Below are positions 35,133-43,814 of a stretch of DNA of 64,000 nt, piece by piece. How positions within the stretch are numbered: position 1 is the stretch's first letter; each line of letters opens with the position of its first letter. The translations under genes and the position numbers were made by a program. Below the pieces are notes generated by a model. That model was not told the DNA's origin. It was given only the letters and a program-made list of their open reading frames with translations, and made no database searches. The stretch comes from Actinopolyspora xinjiangensis (lineage in GTDB: Bacteria > Actinomycetota > Actinomycetes > Mycobacteriales > Pseudonocardiaceae), in contig NZ_FNJR01000013.1 of assembly GCF_900104475.1 (NCBI RefSeq), forward strand, positions 62,001-126,000. Direction: 5' to 3'.

Positions 35133-36484
35133 CCCCTGGTCGGGTAGTGATCATCGGTGGTGGCCTGGCCGGTGTCTCCGCCGCGTTCGGCTGCCGTGAC
35201 GCCGGTTTCGACGTCACCCTGCTGGAATCGCGCTCCCGGCTGGGCGGAGCGACCTACTCGTTCCAGCGGGGCGAACTCACCGTCGACACCGGGCAGCACG
35301 TCTTCCTGCGCTGCTACACCGAGTACCTGGAGCTGCTGCGTCGGCTCGGCACGCTGGACAGGGTGCGGATCCAGCCGAGATTCCGGGTGCCGGTGGTGAC
35401 CCCCCGAGGAGCCACCTGGACACTGCGGCGTGGCGCGCTTCCCGCTCCCGGACACCTGTTGCCCGCGCTGGCCGGGCACCGTGCGCTGTCCCCACGGGAA
35501 CGCTTCACCGCCGCACGAACCGCGTTGGCGCTGCGCGGGCTGGACCCGGACGATCCCGAGCTGGACGGAACCGATTTCGAGAGTTGGCTGCGCTCCCGAG
35601 GGGAGTCGGACCGCTCCGTGACGAACCTGTGGGGGCTGTTCTGCGTCGCCGCTCTGAACTCCCAGCCGGGTGAGGCCTCGTTGGCCCAGGCGGTCAAGGT
35701 GTTCCGCACCGGCATGCTGGACAGCACCACCGGCGGCGACATCGGAGTGATTCGACGTCCGCTGGGCGAAGTGCACGGCGATCCCGCCGAGCGGAAGCTG
35801 CGCGAGGCCGGAGCGGTGCCATTGACCCGGCACAAGGCTCTGGAGGTGTCCGGTACCTCGGGGAACTTCCTGGTCCGCGTGAGCGGCGAGAGCGAGTACG
35901 AGCTGACGGCCGACGCCGTCATCCTGGCTGTGCCGCACACGGCCGCTGCCAGGTTGCTGGGGCAGTGGACCCTGCCGACCAGCGCCGATTTCACCGGGCT
36001 GTCGCGCGCTCCCATCGTCAACGTGCACGCTCACTTCGACCGCGAGGTGACCGAGCTGCCGATGGCCGCGGCGCTGCACTCACCGGTGCAGTGGTTGTTC
36101 GACCGGACCGAAGCCTCCGACGTGGGGCACGGCCAGTACCTGGTGATCTCGCTGTCGGCGGCCCACGAACAGATCAAGGCCCGCTCAGCGGCGTTGCGCG
36201 AACGCTACCTGCCGGAGTTGCGGAGGCTGTTCCCCGCCGCGGAAGGGGCGCGCCTGCTGGACTTCTTCATCACCAGAGAGCCCGCGGCCACGTTTCTGCC
36301 CGCACCGGGAGCACGTTCGCTGCGCCCGGCCGCGCGTACGACCGAGCACGGGCTGGTGCTGGCCGGTGCTTGGACCGACACCGGTTGGCCGGACACCCTC
36401 GAAGGGGCCGTACGGAGCGGAAACACCGCGGCCCGCGTGGTCAGCGGGACCGTCGATCGCCACGGCGATGTGGCGTGGAGGTGA
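35129..36484 (+). CDS. hpnE: Hydroxysqualene dehydroxylase HpnE
   Basis: 451 aa amine-oxidase/desaturase-like flavoprotein. The N-terminal FAD motif VVIIGGGLAGVSAAFGCRDAG is followed by LESRSRLGGATYSF, and the C-terminal FAD segment is GLVLAGAWTDTGWPDTLEGAVRSG, the HpnE signature. It removes the hydroxyl of hydroxysqualene to give squalene. The start overlaps the hpnCD stop by ATGA, consistent with a coupled three-step squalene module. Confidence 0.94.
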   Translation: MTPGRVVIIGGGLAGVSAAFGCRDAGFDVTLLESRSRLGGATYSFQRGELTVDTGQHVFLRCYTEYLELLRRLGTLDRVRIQPRFRVPVVTPRGATWTLRRGALPAPGHLLPALAGHRALSPRERFTAARTALALRGLDPDDPELDGTDFESWLRSRGESDRSVTNLWGLFCVAALNSQPGEASLAQAVKVFRTGMLDSTTGGDIGVIRRPLGEVHGDPAERKLREAGAVPLTRHKALEVSGTSGNFLVRVSGESEYELTADAVILAVPHTAAARLLGQWTLPTSADFTGLSRAPIVNVHAHFDREVTELPMAAALHSPVQWLFDRTEASDVGHGQYLVISLSAAHEQIKARSAALRERYLPELRRLFPAAEGARLLDFFITREPAATFLPAPGARSLRPAARTTEHGLVLAGAWTDTGWPDTLEGAVRSGNTAARVVSGTVDRHGDVAWR

Positions 36485-36487
36485 CGC

Positions 36488-37498
36488 ATGACAGTGACAA
36501 TGCCGTCCGCGCTGTCCACCGCCCGGGAATCCATCGACTCACACCTGCGGCGCGCCGTCGGTAGGCTGGACCCCGACACCCGCAGGGTCAGCGAGTACCA
36601 CTTCGGATGGGTCGACGCCGACGGGGCCGAGGACTCCCGGCCGGGCAAGGCGTTGCGCCCGGCACTGGTGCTGCTGTCGGCCCGTGCGGTCAACGGCGTC
36701 GAACACCGCGCCTCCCACGGAGCGGCCGCCGTCGAACTGGTGCACAACTTCTCACTGCTGCACGACGACCTGATGGACGGCGACATCTCCCGGCGGCACC
36801 GCCCGACCGCCTGGACCGTTTTCGGACGCTCCGCCGCGTTGTTGGCGGGTGACGCGCTGCTCGGTCTCGCCAACGACGTGATGCTGGAAACCGACTCGCC
36901 GCGGGCGCTGTGGGCCGCCCGTGAGCTGGCAGGCACCGTCCGGGAACTCATCGCCGGGCAGGCCGCCGATCTGGACTTCGAGCAACGCGCCGAGGTCGGG
37001 TTCGATGAGTGCCTGCGCATGGTCGCGGGCAAGACGGCCGCGCTGATCGCGTGCTCCTGCTCCGTCGGCGCCCTGCTGGCCGGGGCGCCCGAACACACCG
37101 TGCGACGGCTGCGCGGTTTCGGCTTCGAGCTCGGAATGGCCTTCCAGCTCGTCGACGACCTGCTCGGGATATGGGGTGATCCCGGGGAAACCGGGAAACC
37201 GGTGCTTTCCGACCTGCGTTCCCGCAAGAAGTCGATGCCGGTGGTGCACGCGCTCAACTCGGACGGCGAGGCCGGCCGTCGGCTGCGCGAGCTCTACCGG
37301 CAACCCGAGCAGCTCACCGAGCACCAGGTGGAGCAGGCGGCCGAGTTGTTGCGTGTCGCCGGTTCGGAGGACTGGACCAGGAACGAAACGGAACGCAGGC
37401 TGGCCGTCGCCCACCGACAGCTCCGCGAGGCGGACTGCCAAGGAACGACCGAAGGACTGACCGAACTCGCCGATTTCGTTCTCCGGAGGAAGCAGTGA
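36488..37498 (+). CDS. Polyprenyl diphosphate synthase in the hopanoid operon
   Basis: 336 aa, trans-isoprenyl diphosphate synthase. The first aspartate-rich motif, HDDLMDGD, is at about residue 92, and the second, QLVDDLLGIWGD, at about residue 222. GKALRPALVLLSARA carries the IPP-binding Arg. Located between hpnE and shc, it should make farnesyl diphosphate as substrate for HpnCD; geranylgeranyl product, which could feed the carotenoid genes at 57-60 kb, cannot be excluded. The start is 3 nt after hpnE; the end overlaps shc by GTGA. Confidence 0.88.
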   Translation: MTVTMPSALSTARESIDSHLRRAVGRLDPDTRRVSEYHFGWVDADGAEDSRPGKALRPALVLLSARAVNGVEHRASHGAAAVELVHNFSLLHDDLMDGDISRRHRPTAWTVFGRSAALLAGDALLGLANDVMLETDSPRALWAARELAGTVRELIAGQAADLDFEQRAEVGFDECLRMVAGKTAALIACSCSVGALLAGAPEHTVRRLRGFGFELGMAFQLVDDLLGIWGDPGETGKPVLSDLRSRKKSMPVVHALNSDGEAGRRLRELYRQPEQLTEHQVEQAAELLRVAGSEDWTRNETERRLAVAHRQLREADCQGTTEGLTELADFVLRRKQ

Positions 37499-39516
37499 CC
37501 GGATCTCTGCGCCAGAACAGCGACGTCCGTGAAGCAGGCGGAACCGTCGAGGAGACGGCGCCGCCGCACGCACGGACCTCGGCCGGGAGCCTCGGCTCCG
37601 AGTGGCACGGCCCGGCCTCGCGGGAACAGCGGCGTGGTTGGGAAGAGGCTCTCCGGGCAGGGCGCGACCACCTGATGAGGCTGCAGCACGAACAGGGCTG
37701 GTGGAAGGGTGAACTGCAGACCAACGTGACCATGGACGCCGAGGATCTGATGCTGCGGCAGTTCCTCGGGATTCGTGAGGAGCAGGATACCGCCGACGCG
37801 GCGCGCTGGATCCGGTCCCAACAGCGTGAGGACGGGACCTGGGCCGCTTTTCACGGGGGGCCTGGCGAACTGTCCGCCACCGTGGAAGCCTACGTCGCGC
37901 TCAAACTGGCCGGCGACGGCGTGGACGAGGAGCACATGGCCGCCGCGCGGCGCTGGATCCTGCGGTGCGGCGGTATCGAGAGCACTCGCGTGTTCACCCG
38001 GATGTGGCTGGCCATGTTCGGCCAGTGGTCCTGGGACGAGCTGCCCGCCATGCCGCCGGAGATCGTGATGCTGCCGAGCTGGGTGCCGCTGAACCTGGCA
38101 GACTGGGGCTGCTGGGCTCGCCAGACCATCGTTCCGCTGACCGTGGTCAACACGTTGCGCCCCGTGCGTGAGTTGGGGGTCGGCACCGCGGAGCTGCGCA
38201 CCGGCGGACCGGTGGGACGGGTGCGCGAGGACGCGGGGACCTCGCGGTGGGAGACGGTGTTCAACGCGCTGGACCGGGTGCTGCACGTCTACCAGCGCCA
38301 CCCGTTGCGTCCGCTGCGACGGCAGGCCATGAGTCGGGCGGCCGAGTGGATAGTGGCACGGCAGGAGGCGGACGGTTCGTGGGGTGGTATCCAGCCTCCC
38401 TGGGTGTATTCCCTGATCGCGCTGCACCTGCTCGGTTACCAGCTCGACCACCCGGTTATGCGGACCGGTCTCCAGGGGTTGGAGGGATTCCTGATCAGGC
38501 AGGAATCGGAACGGGGCACACTCCGCAGGTTGGAGGCCTGCCAATCGCCGGTCTGGGACACCGTGCTGAGCATCCAGGCCCTGCACGACGCGGGGGTGCC
38601 GGACGACGATCCCTCGATCCGGGACGCCGTCGAGTTCGTCCGTGCCGAGGAGATAACGGTTCGCGGTGACTGGGCCGTACGACGCCCCGAACTGCCGGCC
38701 GGGGGCGGCTGGGCCTTCGAGTTCGAGAACGACGGCTACCCCGACATCGACGACACCGCGGAGGTACTGCTCGCCTTCACGCGCACCGGCTACATCGAGC
38801 AGGATCGCATCTCCGCCGCCGTGGACAGAGGCAGGCGTTGGTTGCGCGGTATGCAGTCCCGTGGCGGGGGATGGGGCGCCTTCGACGCCGACAACACCCG
38901 CTGGTTGGTGAACAAGTTGCCGTTCTGCGACTTCGGGGCGGTCATCGATCCGCCCTCGGCCGACGTGACAGCGCACGTGGTCGAGGCGCTGGCCCACCTC
39001 GGCGATACCGACGACCGGGTCGTGCGGGACGGTGTGCGCTGGCTGTTCGAGAATCAGGAGAACGACGGCTCCTGGTACGGACGCTGGGGAGCCAACCACG
39101 TCTACGGCACCGGTGCCGTGGTTCCCGCACTGGTCAGCGCCGGCATTCCGCCTGAGCACTGCGCACTCAGGCGGGCGGTGCGCTGGTTGGAGCGGCACCA
39201 GAATTCCGACGGTGGTTGGGGTGAGGACCTGCGGTCCTACACCGATCCCTCCTGGATCGGCAGAGGCGAGTCCACCCCCTCGCAAACAGCGTGGGCGCTG
39301 CTGGCGCTGCTGGCGGTGGGACGTCACGACACCGACCCGGTGCGGCGGGGGGTCGCTTTCCTGGCCGAGGCCCAGCGGGAGGACGGCAGCTGGGAGGAAC
39401 CGCAGTTCACCGGTACGGGCTTTCCGGGTGACTTCTACATCAACTACCACCTCTACCGACAGCTGTTCCCCGTGACCGCCCTCGGGCGGTACCGCCAAGC
39501 CGTGACCGTCGAATAG
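37495..39516 (+). CDS. shc: Squalene-hopene cyclase
   Basis: 673 aa, starting at a GTG that overlaps the upstream gene. The catalytic DxDD motif is seen as DIDDTAE at about residue 417. Multiple QW repeats are present (EDGTWAAFHGG, DGSWGGIQPPW, GGWGAFDADN, NDGSWYGRWG, DGGWGEDL, EDGSWEEPQF), and the C-terminus FTGTGFPGDFYINYHLYR is typical. It is a monotopic membrane enzyme folding squalene to hopene/hopanol. About 40 N-terminal residues are poorly conserved, which is common. Confidence 0.97.
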   Translation: MTGSLRQNSDVREAGGTVEETAPPHARTSAGSLGSEWHGPASREQRRGWEEALRAGRDHLMRLQHEQGWWKGELQTNVTMDAEDLMLRQFLGIREEQDTADAARWIRSQQREDGTWAAFHGGPGELSATVEAYVALKLAGDGVDEEHMAAARRWILRCGGIESTRVFTRMWLAMFGQWSWDELPAMPPEIVMLPSWVPLNLADWGCWARQTIVPLTVVNTLRPVRELGVGTAELRTGGPVGRVREDAGTSRWETVFNALDRVLHVYQRHPLRPLRRQAMSRAAEWIVARQEADGSWGGIQPPWVYSLIALHLLGYQLDHPVMRTGLQGLEGFLIRQESERGTLRRLEACQSPVWDTVLSIQALHDAGVPDDDPSIRDAVEFVRAEEITVRGDWAVRRPELPAGGGWAFEFENDGYPDIDDTAEVLLAFTRTGYIEQDRISAAVDRGRRWLRGMQSRGGGWGAFDADNTRWLVNKLPFCDFGAVIDPPSADVTAHVVEALAHLGDTDDRVVRDGVRWLFENQENDGSWYGRWGANHVYGTGAVVPALVSAGIPPEHCALRRAVRWLERHQNSDGGWGEDLRSYTDPSWIGRGESTPSQTAWALLALLAVGRHDTDPVRRGVAFLAEAQREDGSWEEPQFTGTGFPGDFYINYHLYRQLFPVTALGRYRQAVTVE

Positions 39517-39525
39517 GTGCCCGCC

Positions 39526-40155
39526 ATGACATCGGATCTGCTCGTGTGCACACCGCTGCGAGTGGAGGCCCGCGCGTTGCGCCACCTGGGCACTGACCGG
39601 GTACTGCGAACCGGATACGGCCGGCGACGCAGTGTCCGCGCCGCGGCCGGACTCGCCGGACACGAGTTCGACGCCCTCGCCGTGGCGGGACTGGCCGGTG
39701 GACTGGATCCGCGTCTGCGCAGCGGTGACGTGGTCGTGGGAACCGAGGTCGCGGAGCGGGGAGCCACCGGCCGGTGTCGTTCCCACCGTCCCGAAGCGCT
39801 GGCCGCGGAGCTGCGCGGCCTCGGGCTGCGTGTATGGCTCGGTCCGGTGCTGACCAGCCGGCGTCTGGTACTCGGCGCCGCGCGCGCCGAGACGGCACGT
39901 GGCGGCGCCCTGGTCGTGGACATGGAATCGGAGGTGTTGGCGGCAGCGGCGTCCGAGCGCCCCTGGGTGGTAGTGCGCGTCGTGCTCGACACCGCTCGAC
40001 AACCGTTGCTGGGGCCCGGCTCGCCTGTCCGGCTGTCGAGGGCGCTGCGGCGGTTACGTGCCACCGGTCTCCCGTTGCTCCGCTGGGCGGAGGCCGTCGC
40101 GGGAGCCGGTTCGCTGGATGCTGTCCGATCTCGCCGAAGCAGAGAGGTGCCGTAA
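39526..40155 (+). CDS. hpnG: Hopanoid-associated phosphorylase HpnG
   Basis: 209 aa from ATG 39526 (GTG 39517 possible). Nucleoside-phosphorylase fold: LLVCTPLRVEARAL at the N-terminus, VAGLAGGLDPRLRSGDVVVGTEV, then ALVVDMESEVLAAAA, the conserved Met-Glu of the purine-binding region. HpnG removes adenine from adenosylhopane to give phosphoribosylhopane. Position between shc and hpnH supports the call. The stop overlaps the next start by one base (TAATG). Confidence 0.9.
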   Translation: MTSDLLVCTPLRVEARALRHLGTDRVLRTGYGRRRSVRAAAGLAGHEFDALAVAGLAGGLDPRLRSGDVVVGTEVAERGATGRCRSHRPEALAAELRGLGLRVWLGPVLTSRRLVLGAARAETARGGALVVDMESEVLAAAASERPWVVVRVVLDTARQPLLGPGSPVRLSRALRRLRATGLPLLRWAEAVAGAGSLDAVRSRRSREVP

Positions 40156-41156
40156 TGGGTATCCCGGTCCGTCAAGCGGCCAAGGTAGGTGCCTACCTGG
40201 TCAAACAAAAGATTCTGCGACGCAAGAAGTTCGCGTTGACCCTCGAACTGGAGCCGTTGTTCGCGTGCAATCTGGCCTGTGCCGGTTGCGGTAAGATCCA
40301 GCACCCGGCCAATGTGCTCAAGCAGCGGATGCCGGTGGAGCAGGCGCTGTCCGCCGTCGAGGAGTGCGGGGCTCCCGTGGTCTCCATCGCCGGTGGCGAG
40401 CCACTGATGCACCCCGAGATAGAGGTGCTCGTCAGCGAACTCGTCAAGCGCAAGAAGTTCGTGTACCTGTGCACCAACGCGTTGCTCATGCCGCGCAAGA
40501 TCGACAAGATCGAGCCGTCCCCCTATTTCTCGTGGGCGGTGCACATCGACGGGTTGGAGGAGCGCCACGACGCGTCGGTGAGCAAGCAGGGAGTGTTCGC
40601 CCAGGCCGTGGACAACATCAAGGACGCCCAGCGCCGCGGTTTCCGGGTGACGACGAACAGCACGTTCTTCAGCACCGACACCCCCAAGACGGTCATCGAC
40701 GTGCTGGACTACCTCAACGACGAGCTCAACGTCGACCAGATGATGCTGTCTCCGGCCTATGCTTACGACAAAGCGCCCGACCAGGACCACTTCCTGGGGG
40801 TGGAGGAGACCAGGGAGCTGTTCAAGAAGGCCTTCGCCGACGGCAGGCGCAAGAAGTGGCGGTTGAACCACTCCCCGCTGTTCCTGGACTTCCTGGAGGG
40901 CAAGCGTGACTTCGCCTGCACCGCCTGGGCCATCCCCTCGTACTCGTTGTACGGCTGGCAACGTCCCTGCTACCTCATGGCCGACGGCTACGCGCAGTCC
41001 TACCGCGAGCTGATCGAGGAGACGGACTGGGAGTCCTACGGGCGGGGAAGAGATTCCCGCTGCGCCAATTGCATGGCACACTGCGGCTACGAACCCACCG
41101 CGGTGATGGCGACGATGGGGTCGCTGCGGGAATCGCTGCGGGCGATGCGCGGCTGA
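40155..41156 (+). CDS. hpnH: Adenosyl-hopene transferase HpnH (radical SAM)
   Basis: 333 aa radical SAM protein. Cysteines C38, C42 and C45 form the CxxxCxxC cluster motif (CNLACAGC). VSIAGGEPLMHPE is the GGEP SAM-binding motif. The C-terminal extension (CANCMAHCGYEPTA) contains further cysteines, as in HpnH. It adds a 5'-deoxyadenosyl unit to hopene, opening the C35 hopanoid branch. It is the last gene of the hopanoid operon; the start is coupled to hpnG. Confidence 0.97.
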   Translation: MGIPVRQAAKVGAYLVKQKILRRKKFALTLELEPLFACNLACAGCGKIQHPANVLKQRMPVEQALSAVEECGAPVVSIAGGEPLMHPEIEVLVSELVKRKKFVYLCTNALLMPRKIDKIEPSPYFSWAVHIDGLEERHDASVSKQGVFAQAVDNIKDAQRRGFRVTTNSTFFSTDTPKTVIDVLDYLNDELNVDQMMLSPAYAYDKAPDQDHFLGVEETRELFKKAFADGRRKKWRLNHSPLFLDFLEGKRDFACTAWAIPSYSLYGWQRPCYLMADGYAQSYRELIEETDWESYGRGRDSRCANCMAHCGYEPTAVMATMGSLRESLRAMRG

Positions 41157-41200
41157 GCCGCCGACGGGATGTGTCGGTGGCCACTGGTCGCGGTGAAGCG

Positions 41201-41229
41201 CTGTGGTCACCAGTTACACTGGTCCACAG
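41201..41229. repeat. Long imperfect hairpin after hpnH
   Basis: CTGTGG-TC-ACCAGT, a TAC loop, then ACTGGT-CCACAG: a 12-bp stem with a 2-nt bulge. It lies 45 bp after the hpnH stop and 107 bp before the next gene. It lacks a T run, so it may be an actinobacterial-type terminator or a regulator site for the following membrane protein. Confidence 0.6.
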
Positions 41230-41335
41230 CGCCAAGTCCTGTCGCGCGACTCGTCGAACTCCCAACAGCGCGATGCAGCCGTCCACGGCGCCGGTGCGGG
41301 GTTCCCCGATCCTGCCCGGGCCGCGTGAGGTAACC

Positions 41336-42043
41336 ATGCACGATCCGACGACCGTCCAGCTGGACGGGCTCCGGACGCACCTCCTGCACGCGGGCAAGAA
41401 GTTGTTGGAGACCACTCTTGCTCCGCTCGGGTTGTTCTACCTGCTGCTCCAGCTCACCGATCTGACTGGTGGGCTGCTCGCGGCGCTCGGATGGGCGGTC
41501 GCGGCGGTGGTGTGCCGACTGGTGCTCCGTGCGCCGGTGCCGGCGGTGCTGCTGTTGACCACCTCACTGCTGGTCGTGCGCACCGTGGTCGGGGTCGTTT
41601 CGCAGAGCACCTTCCTGTACTTCCTGCAGCCGAGTCTGCAGAACTTCCTCATAGCCGGGGTGCTGTTGGCCACGCTGCCGTTCGAGCGGACCTTCCTCGC
41701 ACGGTTGGCCGACGACTTCTGCGTCTTCCCGCCCGCTCTGGCGGGGCACGCCGTGCTGCGGCGCTTCTTCCGTCGTGTCTCGTTGCTGTGGGCCGCCGTG
41801 TTCACCGCGAACGGGGTTGCGGCGCTCTGGATGCTCGCCCAGCACACCGTTGGGCAGTTCCTGCTGGTGAGCACCGTCGGTTCCTACGGGCTCGTCGCCG
41901 CCGCGGCGCTGGTGTCGTTGCTGTGGTTGCGCAGGGAACTGCGCGGTCACGGGATCCGGCTTCGGATCGGCGGCGGAGCGTCGACGCTGTTGCCCGGCCT
42001 GCCGCGCCCGGCCTGGGCTCCTCCCGGGGCAGGGGTTCGCTGA
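41336..42043 (+). CDS. VC0807-like integral membrane protein
   Basis: 235 aa from ATG 41336 (GTGAGG upstream). About five or six hydrophobic segments alternate with short charged loops: TLAPLGLFYLLLQL, LLAALGWAVAAVVC, VLLLTTSLLVVRTVVG, NFLIAGVLLATLPF, LLWAAVFTANGVAALWML and VGSYGLVAAAALVSLLWL. The pattern, with a central FLQPSLQNFLIA and FERTFLARLADDFC, fits the VC0807 family of unknown function. It is co-directional with the hopanoid genes, but the 179-bp spacer and hairpin suggest a separate unit. Confidence 0.65.
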   Translation: MHDPTTVQLDGLRTHLLHAGKKLLETTLAPLGLFYLLLQLTDLTGGLLAALGWAVAAVVCRLVLRAPVPAVLLLTTSLLVVRTVVGVVSQSTFLYFLQPSLQNFLIAGVLLATLPFERTFLARLADDFCVFPPALAGHAVLRRFFRRVSLLWAAVFTANGVAALWMLAQHTVGQFLLVSTVGSYGLVAAAALVSLLWLRRELRGHGIRLRIGGGASTLLPGLPRPAWAPPGAGVR

Positions 42044-42080
42044 CGGGACCCCCCGGTAGAACGGACCCGGCGATGCCGAG

Positions 42081-42114
42081 GAGGGCGGACCACCGCTACG
42101 GCGGGGCCGCCCTC
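42081..42114. terminator. Hairpin between convergent genes
   Basis: GAGGGCGG (42081-42088) pairs with CCGCCCTC (42107-42114), with an inner CCGC / GCGG stem in the loop. It lies between the stops of the VC0807-like gene and the convergent SDR gene and could terminate both directions. There is no U tract, as often in GC-rich actinomycetes. Confidence 0.55.
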
Positions 42115-42133
42115 GCGCGGACGACCAGGACGG

Positions 42134-42886
42134 TCATTCCCTTCCCCCGAACAGACGGTTCAGCCGCTCGAAAGTGGTGGGCATTCCCCCCTGGATCCGC
42201 GCCGCCGCCCCCAGCCAACGCGGCACGAAGCTCTCCCGTCCTCCTCGTTCGATCGCGCGCACCGTACGTGAGGCCACCAGCTCGGCCGAGACCTGGCGCG
42301 GGAACCCGCGCTCGTAAGGTCTGCCGCGTCGCCGGAAGAACGGAGTGCGCACCGCACCGGGAAGTATCGTGGTGACCACGACCCCGGAGTCGTTCGTCTC
42401 TTGCCGGAGCCCCGCCGCGAAGGCGCGAAGCCCCGCCTTGGTGGCCGAGTAGACCGCCTCGTCACCCACGCCGACAGCGGCTATCGACGAGACGAAGACC
42501 ACGTGTCCACCGCCACGCTGTCGCATCGCGGGCAGCATCAGGCGGGTCAACTCCAGCGGGGCCGCCAGGTTCACTGTGAGCAACCGGTGGACCTCCTCGC
42601 CCGACATGGTGGTGAACCGCCCCGCCCAGCCGACGCCGGCGTTGTTGATCAGGACGTCGGCATCCGTGGCTCGTTCGGCCACCCGGGTGAGTTCTCCCGG
42701 GACGCTCAGGTCGGCGGCCACCGCCCGAGCTCCGGTGGCCTCCGCCACGTGCCGCAGCGTCCGCTCGTGACGCCCGACCAGGATCAGCTCGCAACCGCGC
42801 TCGGCCAGCGCCCTTGCGGTGGCCGCGCCGATTCCGGAGGAGCCCCCGGTCAGCAGTACCCTTCGCCCGTCGAGACCGGACCGCAT
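42134..42886 (-). CDS. SDR family NAD(P)-dependent oxidoreductase
   Basis: 250 aa classical short-chain dehydrogenase. The cofactor loop GGSSGIGAATA is at about residues 14-24, NNAG at about 80, with catalytic Ser in VFVSSIAAVG and YSATK for Tyr and Lys. LPGAVRTPFF follows. The substrate is unknown. It is last in a minus-strand operon after the glycosyltransferase/WS-DGAT fusion and a DMT transporter (4-bp gap), so a lipid-related ketone, aldehyde or alcohol substrate is a reasonable guess. Confidence 0.88.
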   Translation of the reverse strand: MRSGLDGRRVLLTGGSSGIGAATARALAERGCELILVGRHERTLRHVAEATGARAVAADLSVPGELTRVAERATDADVLINNAGVGWAGRFTTMSGEEVHRLLTVNLAAPLELTRLMLPAMRQRGGGHVVFVSSIAAVGVGDEAVYSATKAGLRAFAAGLRQETNDSGVVVTTILPGAVRTPFFRRRGRPYERGFPRQVSAELVASRTVRAIERGGRESFVPRWLGAAARIQGGMPTTFERLNRLFGGRE

Positions 42887-42890
42887 CAGC

Positions 42891-43814
42891 TCAACCCCAT
42901 GTCACGGTTCCATCACTGTCGATGGACTCGTTGTCCTCTATCTCCCGTCGCAACGCCTCACCGCGGTGCGTGAGCAGCACGATCCCGCCGATGATCGCCA
43001 CGGCGGCCGCGGCCTGGCCGCCCAACACCGCCGGGGTGGCGACCACTCTCTCGCCGAACCAGCCGATCCCTATCGCCACGCCTACCAGCGGGTCCACGGT
43101 GGTGATCACCGCGAGGGCGGGCGAGATAAGTTTGCCCTGCTGGAACGCGTTCTGACTCAGCAGGAAACCGCACGGACCGACGAGGCACACCGCGTAGAGC
43201 ACCCAGTGCTGGAAGGGTTCGACGAAGCCACCGGCACGGAACTGGCTCGCCACCACCTTCATCAACGCGGCGGTCACCCCGTAGATCACACCGGTGGCCA
43301 ACGCCAGCGCGATCACCCGGATCTCGCCGGGGAAACGCGAGGCGGCCAACAGGCACACTACGGTGATCACACCCAACACGACCGCCAGCGGGATCGCCTG
43401 CGGCTCGATCGTCTCGTCCCCGCCCGCGGGGCGTGCCAGCAGTAGGAACGCCGAGAGACCGCTCATGCAGCCGAGCGCTCCCAGCACGACGATCCGGTCG
43501 AGCTTGCGGTGGGCCAGCCAGGCAGCGTGCAGGGCTGCGAACAACACGCTGGTCACCAACAGAGGTTGAACCAACATCAGCGGACCGTAGGCCAGCGCCA
43601 CGACCTGCAGGGACAGTCCCACGATCACCGTGCCGACGCTGGCCAGCCAGATCGGCTTGCGCACCAGCTCGAACAGCAGGCGGGGATTGAGGGTGCGGAT
43701 GTTGGGGACCTGCTTGGTGGCACGCTGCTGCACCGCGCTGGCCATACCGAAACTCGCCGCTCCCACCAGCGCCGCAGGAACGGCCACCGTGAACCAGGCT
43801 CCCGTTCCCGTCAT
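42891..43814 (-). CDS. DMT superfamily transporter
   Basis: 307 aa from ATG 43814, overlapping the upstream gene stop by ATGA. About nine or ten hydrophobic helices in two halves, each resembling an EamA/NIPA-type repeat (VAVPAALVGAASFGMASAVQQ, and PALAVITTVDPLVGVAIGIGWFGE, where the PLVG segment is typical). The C-terminus is short, hydrophilic and acidic. The translocated substrate is unknown; coupling with a lipid-modifying fusion enzyme suggests a metabolite or lipid intermediate, which is speculative. Confidence 0.82.
   Translation of the reverse strand: MTGTGAWFTVAVPAALVGAASFGMASAVQQRATKQVPNIRTLNPRLLFELVRKPIWLASVGTVIVGLSLQVVALAYGPLMLVQPLLVTSVLFAALHAAWLAHRKLDRIVVLGALGCMSGLSAFLLLARPAGGDETIEPQAIPLAVVLGVITVVCLLAASRFPGEIRVIALALATGVIYGVTAALMKVVASQFRAGGFVEPFQHWVLYAVCLVGPCGFLLSQNAFQQGKLISPALAVITTVDPLVGVAIGIGWFGERVVATPAVLGGQAAAAVAIIGGIVLLTHRGEALRREIEDNESIDSDGTVTWG

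Noticed and set aside
37294-40002. 902-aa open frame on the minus strand
   Set aside because: Antisense to shc and its neighbours; no domain and no RBS.
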